64,000 nucleotides of DNA from Chlamydiota bacterium (GTDB lineage: Bacteria > Chlamydiota > Chlamydiia > Chlamydiales > Parachlamydiaceae), in NCBI GenBank assembly GCA_013286645.1, contig JABDFJ010000002.1:16920-80919 (forward strand), read 5' to 3'. The position numbers were made by a program, and so were the translations under genes. The stretch's first letter is position 1. The number at the start of each line of letters is the position of its first letter. The notes under the pieces are model-generated. The model searched no databases. It was not told the DNA's origin and saw only the letters and a list, made by a program, of their open reading frames with translations. Below, in pieces: positions 51,440 through 60,017 of the stretch.

Positions 51440-52572
51440 AACATGAACCTTCGGCTATAAATACTTTGTAAAATTCCAAGCGCTGTCATCGTTGTCAAGA
51501 CGGAAGAACCCCCATAAGTGACTAATACTAATGGCACACCAGTGATGGGCAAGAAACCGGTCATCATTCCTATGTTAACGAGGACATGCATGGCTAAATA
51601 TACGCTAATGCCAGCGGAGAGCAAACGCCCAAAATGGGTATTTGCCACGGCCGACACCTGAAAGCTAAAATAGATCAATGTATAAAAAAGTACTAGCATC
51701 AAAAGCAAGCCAATAAAGCCAAATTCTTCACCGAATGCTGGAAAGACGGAATCCGTATAGGGCGCTGGTAACCATCCACCACCGGTGAATTCACTGCTAC
51801 GCCACCCTTGGCCTGTTAGCCCTCCCAGCGCTATGGCTGTAGCCGCTGCTTTTTGATGGTGTGTATTGGGATCGAGTCGGTCAAATTGATATTGTTTGAG
51901 GACCTTGGTGGCATAGGGTCGTATCTCTTCATGTGTAAGGATGCCTAAGAAAATGAGCGCAATAAGCACTAAGGCAATTCCTCCCAGCCACGTCATCACC
52001 TTAATGACAATAGGCTGCACACCACCGAAGTAAAACATCACTAAGGTGATGGGATATAAGACTAAAGCAGTGCCTAAATCGGGTTGTTTAAGAATTAAAA
52101 GGAAGGGGATGCCAGCAATCAGTCCACCAAAAAACGCCGTGCTCCAGCTTTCAGCTTGTGATTGGCGCTTTTCCAAAAACCAACTTAAGGTGATAACGAC
52201 GACCAGTTTGGCATATTCTGATGGTTGAAAACTCATGGGTAAGAAAGGCACGCGATACCAGCGATGGACGCGCTGGATAGGGTCGGTAAAAAATAAGCCG
52301 ATCAGCAACAATAAAACAATGGCATAAATCAGCCAGGTCCATTCGCGCAATTTGTTATAATCGAAACCCGCCACGACGATGAAGATGGCGATGCCTATGA
52401 CAAACCAGCGTAGTTGTGATTTTACTAAAGGGGTAAAAAAGCTTTCATCAACGGCATCGATCGAGGTGCTGACAGTGAAGGAAGAGACGATGAGTAGACT
52501 GATGAGCATAAGCCCAAGCACCACGGGGATCATGCGAAAATCGATGCGTGTTAGGTAGCGATAGCTCCACAT
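51436..52572 (-). CDS. rodA: Rod-shape/SEDS glycosyltransferase RodA
   Basis: 378 residues, about ten transmembrane helices. SEDS polymerase motifs: FQPSEYAKLVVVITLSWFLE, QPDLGTALVLYP, GWRSSEFTGGGWLPAPYTD and FGEEFGFIGLL. It polymerises lipid II with a class B PBP at division or elongation sites. Retained in chlamydiae, which use peptidoglycan for division. Divergent from birA; the intergenic region carries a three-hairpin repeat. Confidence 0.94.
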   Translation of the reverse strand: MWSYRYLTRIDFRMIPVVLGLMLISLLIVSSFTVSTSIDAVDESFFTPLVKSQLRWFVIGIAIFIVVAGFDYNKLREWTWLIYAIVLLLLIGLFFTDPIQRVHRWYRVPFLPMSFQPSEYAKLVVVITLSWFLEKRQSQAESWSTAFFGGLIAGIPFLLILKQPDLGTALVLYPITLVMFYFGGVQPIVIKVMTWLGGIALVLIALIFLGILTHEEIRPYATKVLKQYQFDRLDPNTHHQKAAATAIALGGLTGQGWRSSEFTGGGWLPAPYTDSVFPAFGEEFGFIGLLLMLVLFYTLIYFSFQVSAVANTHFGRLLSAGISVYLAMHVLVNIGMMTGFLPITGVPLVLVTYGGSSVLTTMTALGILQSIYSRRFMF

Positions 52573-52710
52573 AAGTTTTAAAGATGTAAATAATAAGTTT
52601 AGAGGTTGTTACGAGATTTATTATTGCGGTTTTGCTATATTTTATGAATAGAATAAATCGCGTTTGTGTCGTATGTATTCCCATAATGGGTCGACTTAAG
52701 GAAATTATCA

Positions 52711-52808
52711 CTTATCCCTGAAAGGGATAACGGCTTATAGCCCAGGGTTAGCGACAGCGTAACCCTGGGTAGTTCGGTTAAAAATGTACCCCTGAAAGGG
52801 GTACGGGA
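52711..52808. repeat. Three-hairpin REP-like element, copy 1
   Basis: Three consecutive stem-loops: TTATCCCTGAAAGGGATAA; CCCAGGGTTA closing on TAACCCTGGG over GCGACAGCG; and GTACCCCTGAAAGGGGTAC. Copy 2 at 62549-62648 has the same order and spacing, with a compensatory pair change in the first stem. Located between divergent rodA and birA. Confidence 0.85.
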
Positions 52809-52856
52809 CACAAACGAAATTAATAGATACGAAGGGTGGTTCTAGGGATATTTTTC

Positions 52857-53606
52857 ATGGATTTCATAAGGCATCATTTTCAAGTCATCGATTCCACAAA
52901 TAGCTGGGCTAAGCGCAATGCCCATCTCCTCGCGCGCGATAAAATTACTTTAGTCACTGCCGACAGCCAAACGGCTGGTCGTGGGCGTTTTAAAAGGCAT
53001 TGGGTCTCTCCACCCAATCAAAATGTGTATGCGACATTTTGCTTTTTTGTTGAAAAACACCACGCAGATTTAGGCAATATCCCGCAAGTGCTGGCCCTGT
53101 CAGCGGTAAAGGTGTTGCAGCACCTGGGATTTTCTGCTGGGTTGAAGTGGCCAAATGACGTGATCCTTTCACAAAAAAAGATAGGCGGGATTTTGGCAGA
53201 AACAACGCCATTATCAGATCAATTGTGCATGTTGATTGGCATCGGCATAAATGTAAATATGCCTTTAGAGGTATTACAGGGGATTGATCGGCCAGCGACA
53301 TCATTATTCGTAGAAAGTGGTCGCACTTACGATGTGGAAGAGGTGCTATTCTCCTTGCAAACGCAATTTTTTAAAGATTTAACGCTTTTCATTGATGAGG
53401 GCTTCCATCCCTTCTTAGAGTTCTACCGAAAGCATATTTCGCTGCATCAGCATGTCTACTTTAATGACAACAAAACGATCTGGGAAGGGGATTTGCATGC
53501 GATTAATGATGATGGTTCATTGACTTTGAAATTGCCCGATGGACAGCTCAAAAATTTCATTGTGGGCGAAATTCTGTGGCCCAATGAAATAAAGGCTAAA
53601 GGCTAA
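52857..53606 (+). CDS. birA: Biotin-protein ligase
   Basis: Biotinylates the acetyl-CoA carboxylase carrier protein. 249 residues from ATG 52857 (AGGG 9 bases upstream); an in-frame GTG at 52836 is less likely. The core has TAGRGRFKRHWVSPPNQNVY and LKWPNDVILSQKKIGGILAE with the catalytic Lys. No N-terminal DNA-binding domain, so it is not a repressor. Its last residues KAKG and stop codon are encoded by the AAAGGC word repeat that begins here. Confidence 0.94.
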   Translation: MDFIRHHFQVIDSTNSWAKRNAHLLARDKITLVTADSQTAGRGRFKRHWVSPPNQNVYATFCFFVEKHHADLGNIPQVLALSAVKVLQHLGFSAGLKWPNDVILSQKKIGGILAETTPLSDQLCMLIGIGINVNMPLEVLQGIDRPATSLFVESGRTYDVEEVLFSLQTQFFKDLTLFIDEGFHPFLEFYRKHISLHQHVYFNDNKTIWEGDLHAINDDGSLTLKLPDGQLKNFIVGEILWPNEIKAKG

Positions 53607-53884
53607 AGGCTAAAGGCGAAAGGCTAAAAAAGGCAAAAAACAAAAGATAAAGGATAAAAGGCTCATCCGGTTTTGTAGAACTTAGCCCAAGAGAGCTTTG
53701 CTTATTCCCCTGCCGGGGAATAAGCAAAGCTTCATTTAGAAGAGTCCTACAAAGGCGGATGAGCCGAATAAAAGTTGGACATTTTCGAGTTCTCTTTTAT
53801 TTTTTGCCTTTTTTCGCCTTTAGCCTTTAGCTTTTAGCCTTTTTTTGCCTTTAGCCTTTAGCTTTTAGCCTTTTTTTTGCCTTT
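53587..53884. repeat. AAAGGC-word concentric element, copy 2
   Basis: Left array AAAGGCTAAAGGCTAAAGGC (53587-53645) faces an inverted array TTTAGCCTTTAGCTTTTAGC (53795-53884). Between them is a middle stem (GGCTCATCCGG 53660-53670 with CGGATGAGCC), and at the centre a perfect 16-base hairpin GCTTTGCTTATTCCCC/GGGGAATAAGCAAAGC (53695-53730). The element ends exactly at the nifU-like stop codon and begins inside birA. Confidence 0.9.
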
Positions 53885-54672
53885 CATTCCGGGGTGGTGT
53901 TGATGTCGGGGATGACGACGATATCGCTAGAAACCTTGGCACGCAATACTTGCTGAATATAAGAGAGTGTCGTGCCTATCGAAGAATAGCAAGAGGTGCA
54001 CGAGCCCTGATAGGCGATGACCAATTCCTTGTCGTTAATTAAATTTAATACCGATACACCACCACCATCCAAAGCTATGTATGGACGCAAATCTTGATCT
54101 AATACCTGCTCGATGACGGCAATTTTTTTCTTCAGTGTGAGTTCCTTCCAACCTGGGTATCCCCCAGGAATCACTTCACCCATATTTGTGGGCATGGGAG
54201 GAGCAGCATAAGTATCTGCAAAGGGAATATCCATGCATTGCTCGGCCGCGCTATCGATAGCTTCTAATACAAGGTTTAGATGGGGATAGGTTTCTTTTGG
54301 AAAAGCGGGTGTGTCTGATTTATCACGCAATTGCTTGTCGATGAGGTCGGCGCTGATGCGGCGGGCTTGATCGTAGTTTTTTCCCACGAGAAGATCACAG
54401 GCGGCTTCAGCAGCCCCGATCAACGCCGATTGTCCATAGACTTGGAATTTTGCATCGACAATAATGCCGTCATCTTTATCGACCAGCCAATAGAGGTGTA
54501 CGGCGTTACCATCTTTTACGGAACCTTCTTTGCCTTCCGCAAGGCGCATCAGGCGCGCTTCTGCCTCCTCTTTGGTAAACCAACCAACACAACGGGGGTG
54601 TTCGATTTTGGCGATCAATTTTTTGCTGTAGCGCGTCCATGGGAATGAGGTGGTTAAACTATGAATACTCAT
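53884..54672 (-). CDS. NifU-like protein (IscU-like domain without cysteines, plus Nfu domain)
   Basis: 262 residues. The N-terminal half aligns with IscU (KLIAKIEHPRCVGWF, VDAKFQVYGQSALIGAAEAA). However, the three cluster ligands are gone: ACGD reads KDGN, the Cys of YGCGSA is Gln, and the third Cys region is PHLNLVLEAI. The C-terminal half is an Nfu domain with GSCTSCYSSIGTT (CxxC intact). So it can probably carry, but not assemble, clusters in the usual way. Its ATG overlaps the NifS-like stop by 4 bases. Confidence 0.82.
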   Translation of the reverse strand: MSIHSLTTSFPWTRYSKKLIAKIEHPRCVGWFTKEEAEARLMRLAEGKEGSVKDGNAVHLYWLVDKDDGIIVDAKFQVYGQSALIGAAEAACDLLVGKNYDQARRISADLIDKQLRDKSDTPAFPKETYPHLNLVLEAIDSAAEQCMDIPFADTYAAPPMPTNMGEVIPGGYPGWKELTLKKKIAVIEQVLDQDLRPYIALDGGGVSVLNLINDKELVIAYQGSCTSCYSSIGTTLSYIQQVLRAKVSSDIVVIPDINTTPE

Positions 54673-55844
54673 TTACGATCCTCTAATGTCCATTGATGGG
54701 AGATTTTCTTAAGTCGTGTGACTCCATCAGCGATGATGGCAATGGCGCGGTCGATTTCATCTTCAGTGGTTTCGCGCGAAAGGCTGAAGTTGATCGCACT
54801 ATGCGCGATAGTTTCTTCTATCCCTGAGGCGGCAAGCACAAGTCCGATTTGCTGGTAAGTGCCCCCACCGATGCTGGCGTAGAGATTTTTGCGATTGAGG
54901 AAGTGTAGTAACGCTTCATTGGCAATGCCTGGAAAGGCAATGGCTGTGCAATTCGGTAAACGCTCCTGCTCTTGGAATACGACGACTGCATCTGGAATCG
55001 CGGAAACAATGCCTGTTTCTAATTTCGTACGCAGCCGCGCTACCTCGGTGCACATGAGATCGCAAGAATCATGAGCTTGACGAGCAGCTTGCCCTAAAGC
55101 CACTAGTCCAGCCACACTGTAGTTGCCAGCACGAAGTCCCCCTTGTTCTATCCCTCCTAAGATAAAAGGCGAACATTTGACATCACTGCGCACCAATAAA
55201 CCACCCGTGCCTACAGGGGCATGAAAGCTATCACCACTAAAAGTGATGAATTGTGCCGGCACTGTCTCCCAATCACAAAATAGCTTGCCGAGGGTATGTG
55301 AAGCATCGATATGCAAATGCACGCCTCTTTCTTGACAAAGTGCTGCAATCTCATTGATAGGGTTAATGACGCCTGTCAAACCATTCGCCCAAGCAATGGA
55401 AACAAGGGCTGTGCGTGGCGTCATGGCGTCGGCTATGGCCTCAGCGGTAATCTTGCCTGTTTTATCCGCAGGTACCATCTTGCCAAGACAGCTGAGTTGT
55501 TCCAAGCGCCCTATCGCCATGATGGCTGGCGCTTCATCGATAGTGGAAGTGATGAATTGGTTCCTACCTGTACTAATGGTGAGGTCAAAATAAGTCGATA
55601 AAATGACATGATTTACAGCTTCAGCATTAGAGGATGTAAAGATGAAATCATCATTTTCGTTGGCTCTAAGCAAACTATAAATACCTCTCAAAGCCTCTTC
55701 GATAGCCGGATAATGTTGCTGCCCTTTTTGGTGGGGTGCAGAAGGCACTCCCCAGCGCTCTGAAAGGAAGGGAAGCATTTTAGCTACAGCTTTATCCGAA
55801 GGACGCGTTGTAGTGTTATTGTCGAGGTAAATTTCGTTGGGCAT
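54669..55844 (-). CDS. NifS-like cysteine desulfurase homologue, catalytic residues missing
   Basis: 391 residues of the NifS/IscS fold: YLDNNTTTRPSDKAV, FITSTIDEAPAI, HIDASHTLGK. The residue equivalent to the PLP-binding Lys is Ser206 (FSGDSFHAPVGTGG instead of SGHKxYGPKG). The PLP-stacking His (EHPA) reads DEA, the conserved Gln before the PLP site is His, and the active-site Cys loop reads ASIGGGTYQQ. It is unlikely to be a desulfurase. Position between gpmA and nifU-like matches Chlamydia order. Confidence 0.85.
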   Translation of the reverse strand: MPNEIYLDNNTTTRPSDKAVAKMLPFLSERWGVPSAPHQKGQQHYPAIEEALRGIYSLLRANENDDFIFTSSNAEAVNHVILSTYFDLTISTGRNQFITSTIDEAPAIMAIGRLEQLSCLGKMVPADKTGKITAEAIADAMTPRTALVSIAWANGLTGVINPINEIAALCQERGVHLHIDASHTLGKLFCDWETVPAQFITFSGDSFHAPVGTGGLLVRSDVKCSPFILGGIEQGGLRAGNYSVAGLVALGQAARQAHDSCDLMCTEVARLRTKLETGIVSAIPDAVVVFQEQERLPNCTAIAFPGIANEALLHFLNRKNLYASIGGGTYQQIGLVLAASGIEETIAHSAINFSLSRETTEDEIDRAIAIIADGVTRLKKISHQWTLEDRK

Positions 55845-55856
55845 ATGATGACCTGT

Positions 55857-56546
55857 TTATACTGCCGCAAGGGCTTCTTTAATGAATGACCCTTTGACTA
55901 GATTGTAGAGTACCGGTACACCAGTGGCTAATTCAAGTTGGATGACTTCCTCCTTAGACAATCCATCGAGATACATGATAATGGAACGGAGTGAATTGCC
56001 ATGCGCAGAGATCAACACATTGCGTCCTTGTTCCAGTAATGGGACAACGAATTTTTTGAAATAAGGAATGGAACGCGCCGCCGTCATTTCTAAACTTTCT
56101 CCTTCAGGAGGAGCGATGTCGTAGCTTCTACGCCAGATTTTCACTTGCTCTGCGCCGAATTTTTCAGCCGTTTCAGCCTTATTGAGTCCTTGCAGCTCAC
56201 CGTACATGCGTTCATTGAGCTCCCAGGCGCGGATGACAGGGATCGTTTGTTGCTTTGTGTGCTCACTGAATATTTTGCTCCATTCCTCTTGTTTGCCTTC
56301 GCCCGAGTGGAGAATGACAGGCACTTTGCCAGAACGGTGGTGGCTCATCGCCAACATAGCAGTCATTTGGGCGCGTATCAAGGTAGAAGTGATGATCATG
56401 TCAATAGGAATATTTTGTAAAAGCTTGCCAGCACTAAAGGCTTCTTCAATACCTTGGGATGACAAAGGAATGTCTACCCAGCCAGTAAATAAATTATGTT
56501 TATTCCATTCGGATTGGCCATGGCGCATCATGATTAGCTTGCTCAT
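55857..56546 (-). CDS. gpmA: 2,3-bisphosphoglycerate-dependent phosphoglycerate mutase
   Basis: Glycolytic interconversion of 3-PG and 2-PG; 229 residues. Catalytic MMRHGQSEWNKHNLFTGWVD (phospho-His), ERMYGELQGLNKAE, and ISAHGNSLRSIIMYLDG (second His). First gene of the gpmA-nifS-like-nifU-like series; 12-base gap to the next. Confidence 0.96.
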   Translation of the reverse strand: MSKLIMMRHGQSEWNKHNLFTGWVDIPLSSQGIEEAFSAGKLLQNIPIDMIITSTLIRAQMTAMLAMSHHRSGKVPVILHSGEGKQEEWSKIFSEHTKQQTIPVIRAWELNERMYGELQGLNKAETAEKFGAEQVKIWRRSYDIAPPEGESLEMTAARSIPYFKKFVVPLLEQGRNVLISAHGNSLRSIIMYLDGLSKEEVIQLELATGVPVLYNLVKGSFIKEALAAV

Positions 56547-56614
56547 TTGTCGTCTCTCCTAAGATTCATTCTTAATACAGAATATAGAATGTGGAATATA
56601 GAATACAGAATTTT

Positions 56615-56862
56615 GGCTCATCACAAATTAGAGTACCGCCTTATTTGAACGCGAAGATCGCGAAGCTAGCGAAGACAGCGCGAAGATGCTTTTATTTATT
56701 GGTTATTGACGCGCAGTTCCATAAAATCCCTTTATGTTTTGAAAAAATGTAATCAATTTTTTGTAAATAAATTTTTTACAACAGAAAAATCTTCGCGTTA
56801 TCTTCGCTGGCTTCGCGATCTTCGCGTTCAAATAGGGCGGTACTCTAATTTGTGATGAGTCC
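56615..56862. repeat. Two-layer concentric inverted repeat (GCGAAG-word family), copy 2
   Basis: Left arm 56615-56687 (GGCTCATCACAAATTAGAGT, then GAACGCGAAGATCGCGAAG words) and right arm 56789-56862 are inverted with about 69 of 73 bases matching. Loop of 100 bases is AT-rich, no gene. Same words as at 18696-19100. Occupies the space between divergent gpmA and gmhA. Confidence 0.9.
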
Positions 56863-56970
56863 TCTTTAGGCCCTTTTTTTTATAGCAACCTTCATTTCTT
56901 TATATTCTTGATTCTAATAGAATAAATAGATGAAAATATAGGAACATTATTAAATTAGAGCTACTTAGTC

Positions 56971-57600
56971 ATGCAAAAACTCTTGTTAAAATCTGTTAAT
57001 GATTCGATTGCTGCTGTCTCGCAGCTGAGCACGCCACCAGCCCTTGCTTTTATGGAAGCAGCAGCCCTTCTGCTTAGCACCTGCTTTCAAAATGGAAATA
57101 AGGTGTTGATTGCAGGCAATGGAGGCAGCTTATGTGACGGAGCCCACTTCGCCGAAGAGCTTACCGGGTTGTTCAGGAGTGTGCGACCAGCCTTACCTGC
57201 CATCTCTCTTTCTGAGCCCGGCCACATCACTTGCGTGGGCAACGACTTAGGCTTCGATTGGATCTTTTCACGTGGCGTTGAGGCTTATGGCAAACCTGGA
57301 GATGTCTTTGTGGGGTTAACGACCAGTGGCAATTCTGCCAATATCGTGAACGCTATGGAAGCCGCTCGTCGTTTGGAGATGAGCACCATTGCCTTTTTGG
57401 GCAAGGGAGGCGGCAAGCTGAAAGGGGGGGCTGATATCGAACTTATTATTGATGGTTTTAATACTTCAGATCGCATTCAAGAAGCACATATGGCGGCTAT
57501 CCACATCATCATAGAAATGGTAGAATACCGTCTTTTTTCTCCGCAAGCCTCCCATATCGATAAAGAGAAGCATGTCATAGAGTCATTGGTAGTCAATTAG
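56971..57600 (+). CDS. gmhA: Phosphoheptose isomerase-type SIS protein (GmhA)
   Basis: Converts sedoheptulose-7-P toward ADP-heptose for LPS core; 209 residues. SIS-fold signature IAGNGGSLCDGAHFAEELTG, GLTTSGNSANIV and RIQEAHMAAIHIIIE are typical. Chlamydiaceae LPS lacks heptose, so this gene marks a different LPS in this lineage. First of gmhA-lpxK-symporter, 12 bases before lpxK. Confidence 0.9.
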   Translation: MQKLLLKSVNDSIAAVSQLSTPPALAFMEAAALLLSTCFQNGNKVLIAGNGGSLCDGAHFAEELTGLFRSVRPALPAISLSEPGHITCVGNDLGFDWIFSRGVEAYGKPGDVFVGLTTSGNSANIVNAMEAARRLEMSTIAFLGKGGGKLKGGADIELIIDGFNTSDRIQEAHMAAIHIIIEMVEYRLFSPQASHIDKEKHVIESLVVN

Positions 57601-57612
57601 GCAGTACCTTAT

Positions 57613-58719
57613 ATGCAACGACAGCTGGAAAACTATCTATTAGATGTGATCACTGGTAGGCAAAAAGGGGTGATGCCATTTCTTATTAAGAGTGTGCTGT
57701 GGACCCTTAGTTGGCCATATAAAGCCTTGATAACATGTCGCAATCTAGCCTTCGATCAAGGTTGGCTGCGCCGTTACTCTCCGCCAGTACCCGTCGTGAT
57801 GAGTATCGGTAATATCGTTGTAGGAGGGACAGGTAAAACTCCCGTAACCATGCTCATTGCGCAAGAATTTTATAGTGAATTTCTTATCGCGGTGCTCTCA
57901 AGAGGCTATCGTTCACAAGCGGAAAAGCTGGCCGTCCCTGTCATACTTAGCAAAGGGGAGGGACCTTTACAATCGGCGGCATTTTGTGGAGATGAACCCT
58001 TTTTAATCGCGCAGAATTTTCCCAAAGCGTATGTCATCGTAGGCAGAGATCGACATAAAGCTTCTGATATGGCTGCACGGGCGGGTGCTCAATTGATTCT
58101 TTTAGATGATGGGATGCAGCATCGCCGTTTGGCACGCGATTTCGAAGTGGTCGTCATGGACACCAGCGATCCATTTGGACAAGGGTATTTTTTACCGCGT
58201 GGATTGTTGCGTGAAGGAATATCTTCACTCGCACGTGCCGATCTCATCATCTTAAACCACACTGTGGATCGTTCGATGTTTGTGAGCATGAAGGAGCAGC
58301 TACGGAGACACAGCAAAGCTCCCGTTGTGGGAACTCGTATGGAAGTCGAGCATGTTGAAGGCTTTGATAGAAAGCCGATTGAACCTCTTAAGGGAAAAAA
58401 AGTGGGGATATTTTGTGGCATCGCGCATCCAGAATACTTTTATCGCACAGTAGAACAACAAGGATGTCAAATTGTTGATTGTGCCTTCGTTGCCGACCAT
58501 AAATGCTTAGAACCAGCGATGCTTGAGACGTTTGCGCGTCAGTGTAGAGAAAAAGGGGCAGAGCTGTTACTGTGCACTGAAAAGGATAAAGTAAAGATGG
58601 CAGATAATGCAAACTTAGCTTTAACTATCGCTTGGGTAAAGATGCGGCTAACAATCATCGAGGGAAAAGAAGAATGGTCTACATTCATCGATCAAGTTAA
58701 AGCCGATTTAAAACGATAG
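57613..58719 (+). CDS. lpxK: Tetraacyldisaccharide 4'-kinase
   Basis: Phosphorylates the lipid A precursor at the 4' position; inner membrane. 368 residues. N-terminal anchor helix and SIGNIVVGGTGKTPVTMLIA (Walker A), then LLDDGMQHRRLARDFEVVV (DDGxQH, characteristic) and FLPRGLLREGISSLARAD. Consistent with the neighbouring LPS gene gmhA and with kdsD further on. Confidence 0.95.
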   Translation: MQRQLENYLLDVITGRQKGVMPFLIKSVLWTLSWPYKALITCRNLAFDQGWLRRYSPPVPVVMSIGNIVVGGTGKTPVTMLIAQEFYSEFLIAVLSRGYRSQAEKLAVPVILSKGEGPLQSAAFCGDEPFLIAQNFPKAYVIVGRDRHKASDMAARAGAQLILLDDGMQHRRLARDFEVVVMDTSDPFGQGYFLPRGLLREGISSLARADLIILNHTVDRSMFVSMKEQLRRHSKAPVVGTRMEVEHVEGFDRKPIEPLKGKKVGIFCGIAHPEYFYRTVEQQGCQIVDCAFVADHKCLEPAMLETFARQCREKGAELLLCTEKDKVKMADNANLALTIAWVKMRLTIIEGKEEWSTFIDQVKADLKR

Positions 58720-58745
58720 GTGCGTACCGACCTGACTGCATTTGC

Positions 58746-60002
58746 ATGAACCTAATGTATGAGCATACCATGAGACTTTGGTTTAAAATTTTATTGGGCT
58801 TAACAGCAGGGGTATGTGTTGGATTATTTTTAGGTCCTAATGCTGAAATCTTCAAGCCCATAGGCACCCTCTTTTTAAACATGATCAGCATGATCATCTT
58901 GCCTTTGGTCCTGGCATCGATCGTAGTGGGGATCATCAATATCAATGACCCTGCTAAACTTAGCCGGGTGGGTATGAAAACCCTCGGTATCTATCTGATG
59001 ACTACCCTGGCAGCCATTGCCATCGGTATCTTATTTGCTAAGATATTTAGGCCGGGCGAGCATATCAATCTACAAATCTCCATTGAAATGCCACCTCCAA
59101 ATGCATCCCATTTTAGCGATACCTTGCTAGCATTAATTCCCAAAAATCCTTTTGCTTCCTTCGTTGAGGGCAATGTACTGCAGGTGGTCATTTTTGCCCT
59201 CTTTTTGGGGATAGCGATCAACTTTTCAGGAGAAAAGGGACGACCACTGGCTGACATCTTCGAATCTTTGTTTGAAGTGATGTCGCGATTAGTCACTATC
59301 GTAATGAAGATTTCCCCAATCGGTGTTTTTGCTATTATGGCATGGGTGTCTGGTTCTTTTGGCGTTGGCGTACTATTCCCATTAATAAAATTTCTGGCTA
59401 TCTATTATGGGGCCTGTCTGCTGCATATCGGTTTAGTCTTTTGCTCGATCCTATGGTTTATGGCGAAAATGCGCCCAGGGCCCTTCTTCATGGGCATGAG
59501 CGATGCGATCATGGTGGCATTTTCTACTTGTAGCAGTTCAGCCACATTGCCTGTAGCCATGCAATGTGTGCAGAAAAATCTTGGTATATCAAAAGAGATT
59601 GCCAGCTTTGTGATGCCCTTAGGATCAACCATCAATATGAATGGCGCCGCCCTCTTTCAAGGGATGAGCGCAGTCTTTTTAGCGCAAATTTATGGAATAG
59701 ATCTTGGATGGCATAGCTTAGCGGCCATTATCATCACAGCAACTTTTTCAGCGATTGGTGCCGCCGGCGTGCCAGGCTCCGGGTTTATGATGCTCTCTTA
59801 TGTATTTGCTTCCGCCGGCTTACCTCTGGAGGGCTTAGCCATCTTTGTGAGCATCGACCGTATCCGTGAAATGATGTCCACAGTATTAAACGTCTTAGGC
59901 GATGCCGTGTGCGCGGTGTATATCGCACACGTTGAAGGCGAACTCGACGAACGCCTTTACTACCAAACAGAGCTGGTTGGCCTCGAAGGCGATGAAGTCT
60001 AG
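58746..60002 (+). CDS. Dicarboxylate/glutamate:cation symporter (DAACS family)
   Basis: 418 residues, about eight helices plus two re-entrant loops. Key motifs: FSTCSSSATLPVAMQ (serine-rich hairpin 1), SFVMPLGSTINMNGAALFQG, and GAAGVPGSGFMML (hairpin 2). Imports glutamate, aspartate or C4-dicarboxylates with Na+ or H+. Chlamydia has a gltT of this family near kpsF, as here. The N-terminal start is uncertain (58746 or 58770). Follows lpxK by 26 bases. Confidence 0.92.
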   Translation: MNLMYEHTMRLWFKILLGLTAGVCVGLFLGPNAEIFKPIGTLFLNMISMIILPLVLASIVVGIININDPAKLSRVGMKTLGIYLMTTLAAIAIGILFAKIFRPGEHINLQISIEMPPPNASHFSDTLLALIPKNPFASFVEGNVLQVVIFALFLGIAINFSGEKGRPLADIFESLFEVMSRLVTIVMKISPIGVFAIMAWVSGSFGVGVLFPLIKFLAIYYGACLLHIGLVFCSILWFMAKMRPGPFFMGMSDAIMVAFSTCSSSATLPVAMQCVQKNLGISKEIASFVMPLGSTINMNGAALFQGMSAVFLAQIYGIDLGWHSLAAIIITATFSAIGAAGVPGSGFMMLSYVFASAGLPLEGLAIFVSIDRIREMMSTVLNVLGDAVCAVYIAHVEGELDERLYYQTELVGLEGDEV

Positions 60003-60017
60003 TACATTGTAAAGTTA

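Noticed and set aside
53587..53884. Ordinary rho-independent terminator between convergent genes
   Set aside because: A terminator role for the central hairpin is possible, but the same element design also occurs between divergent genes, and there is no T-run directly after the central stem.
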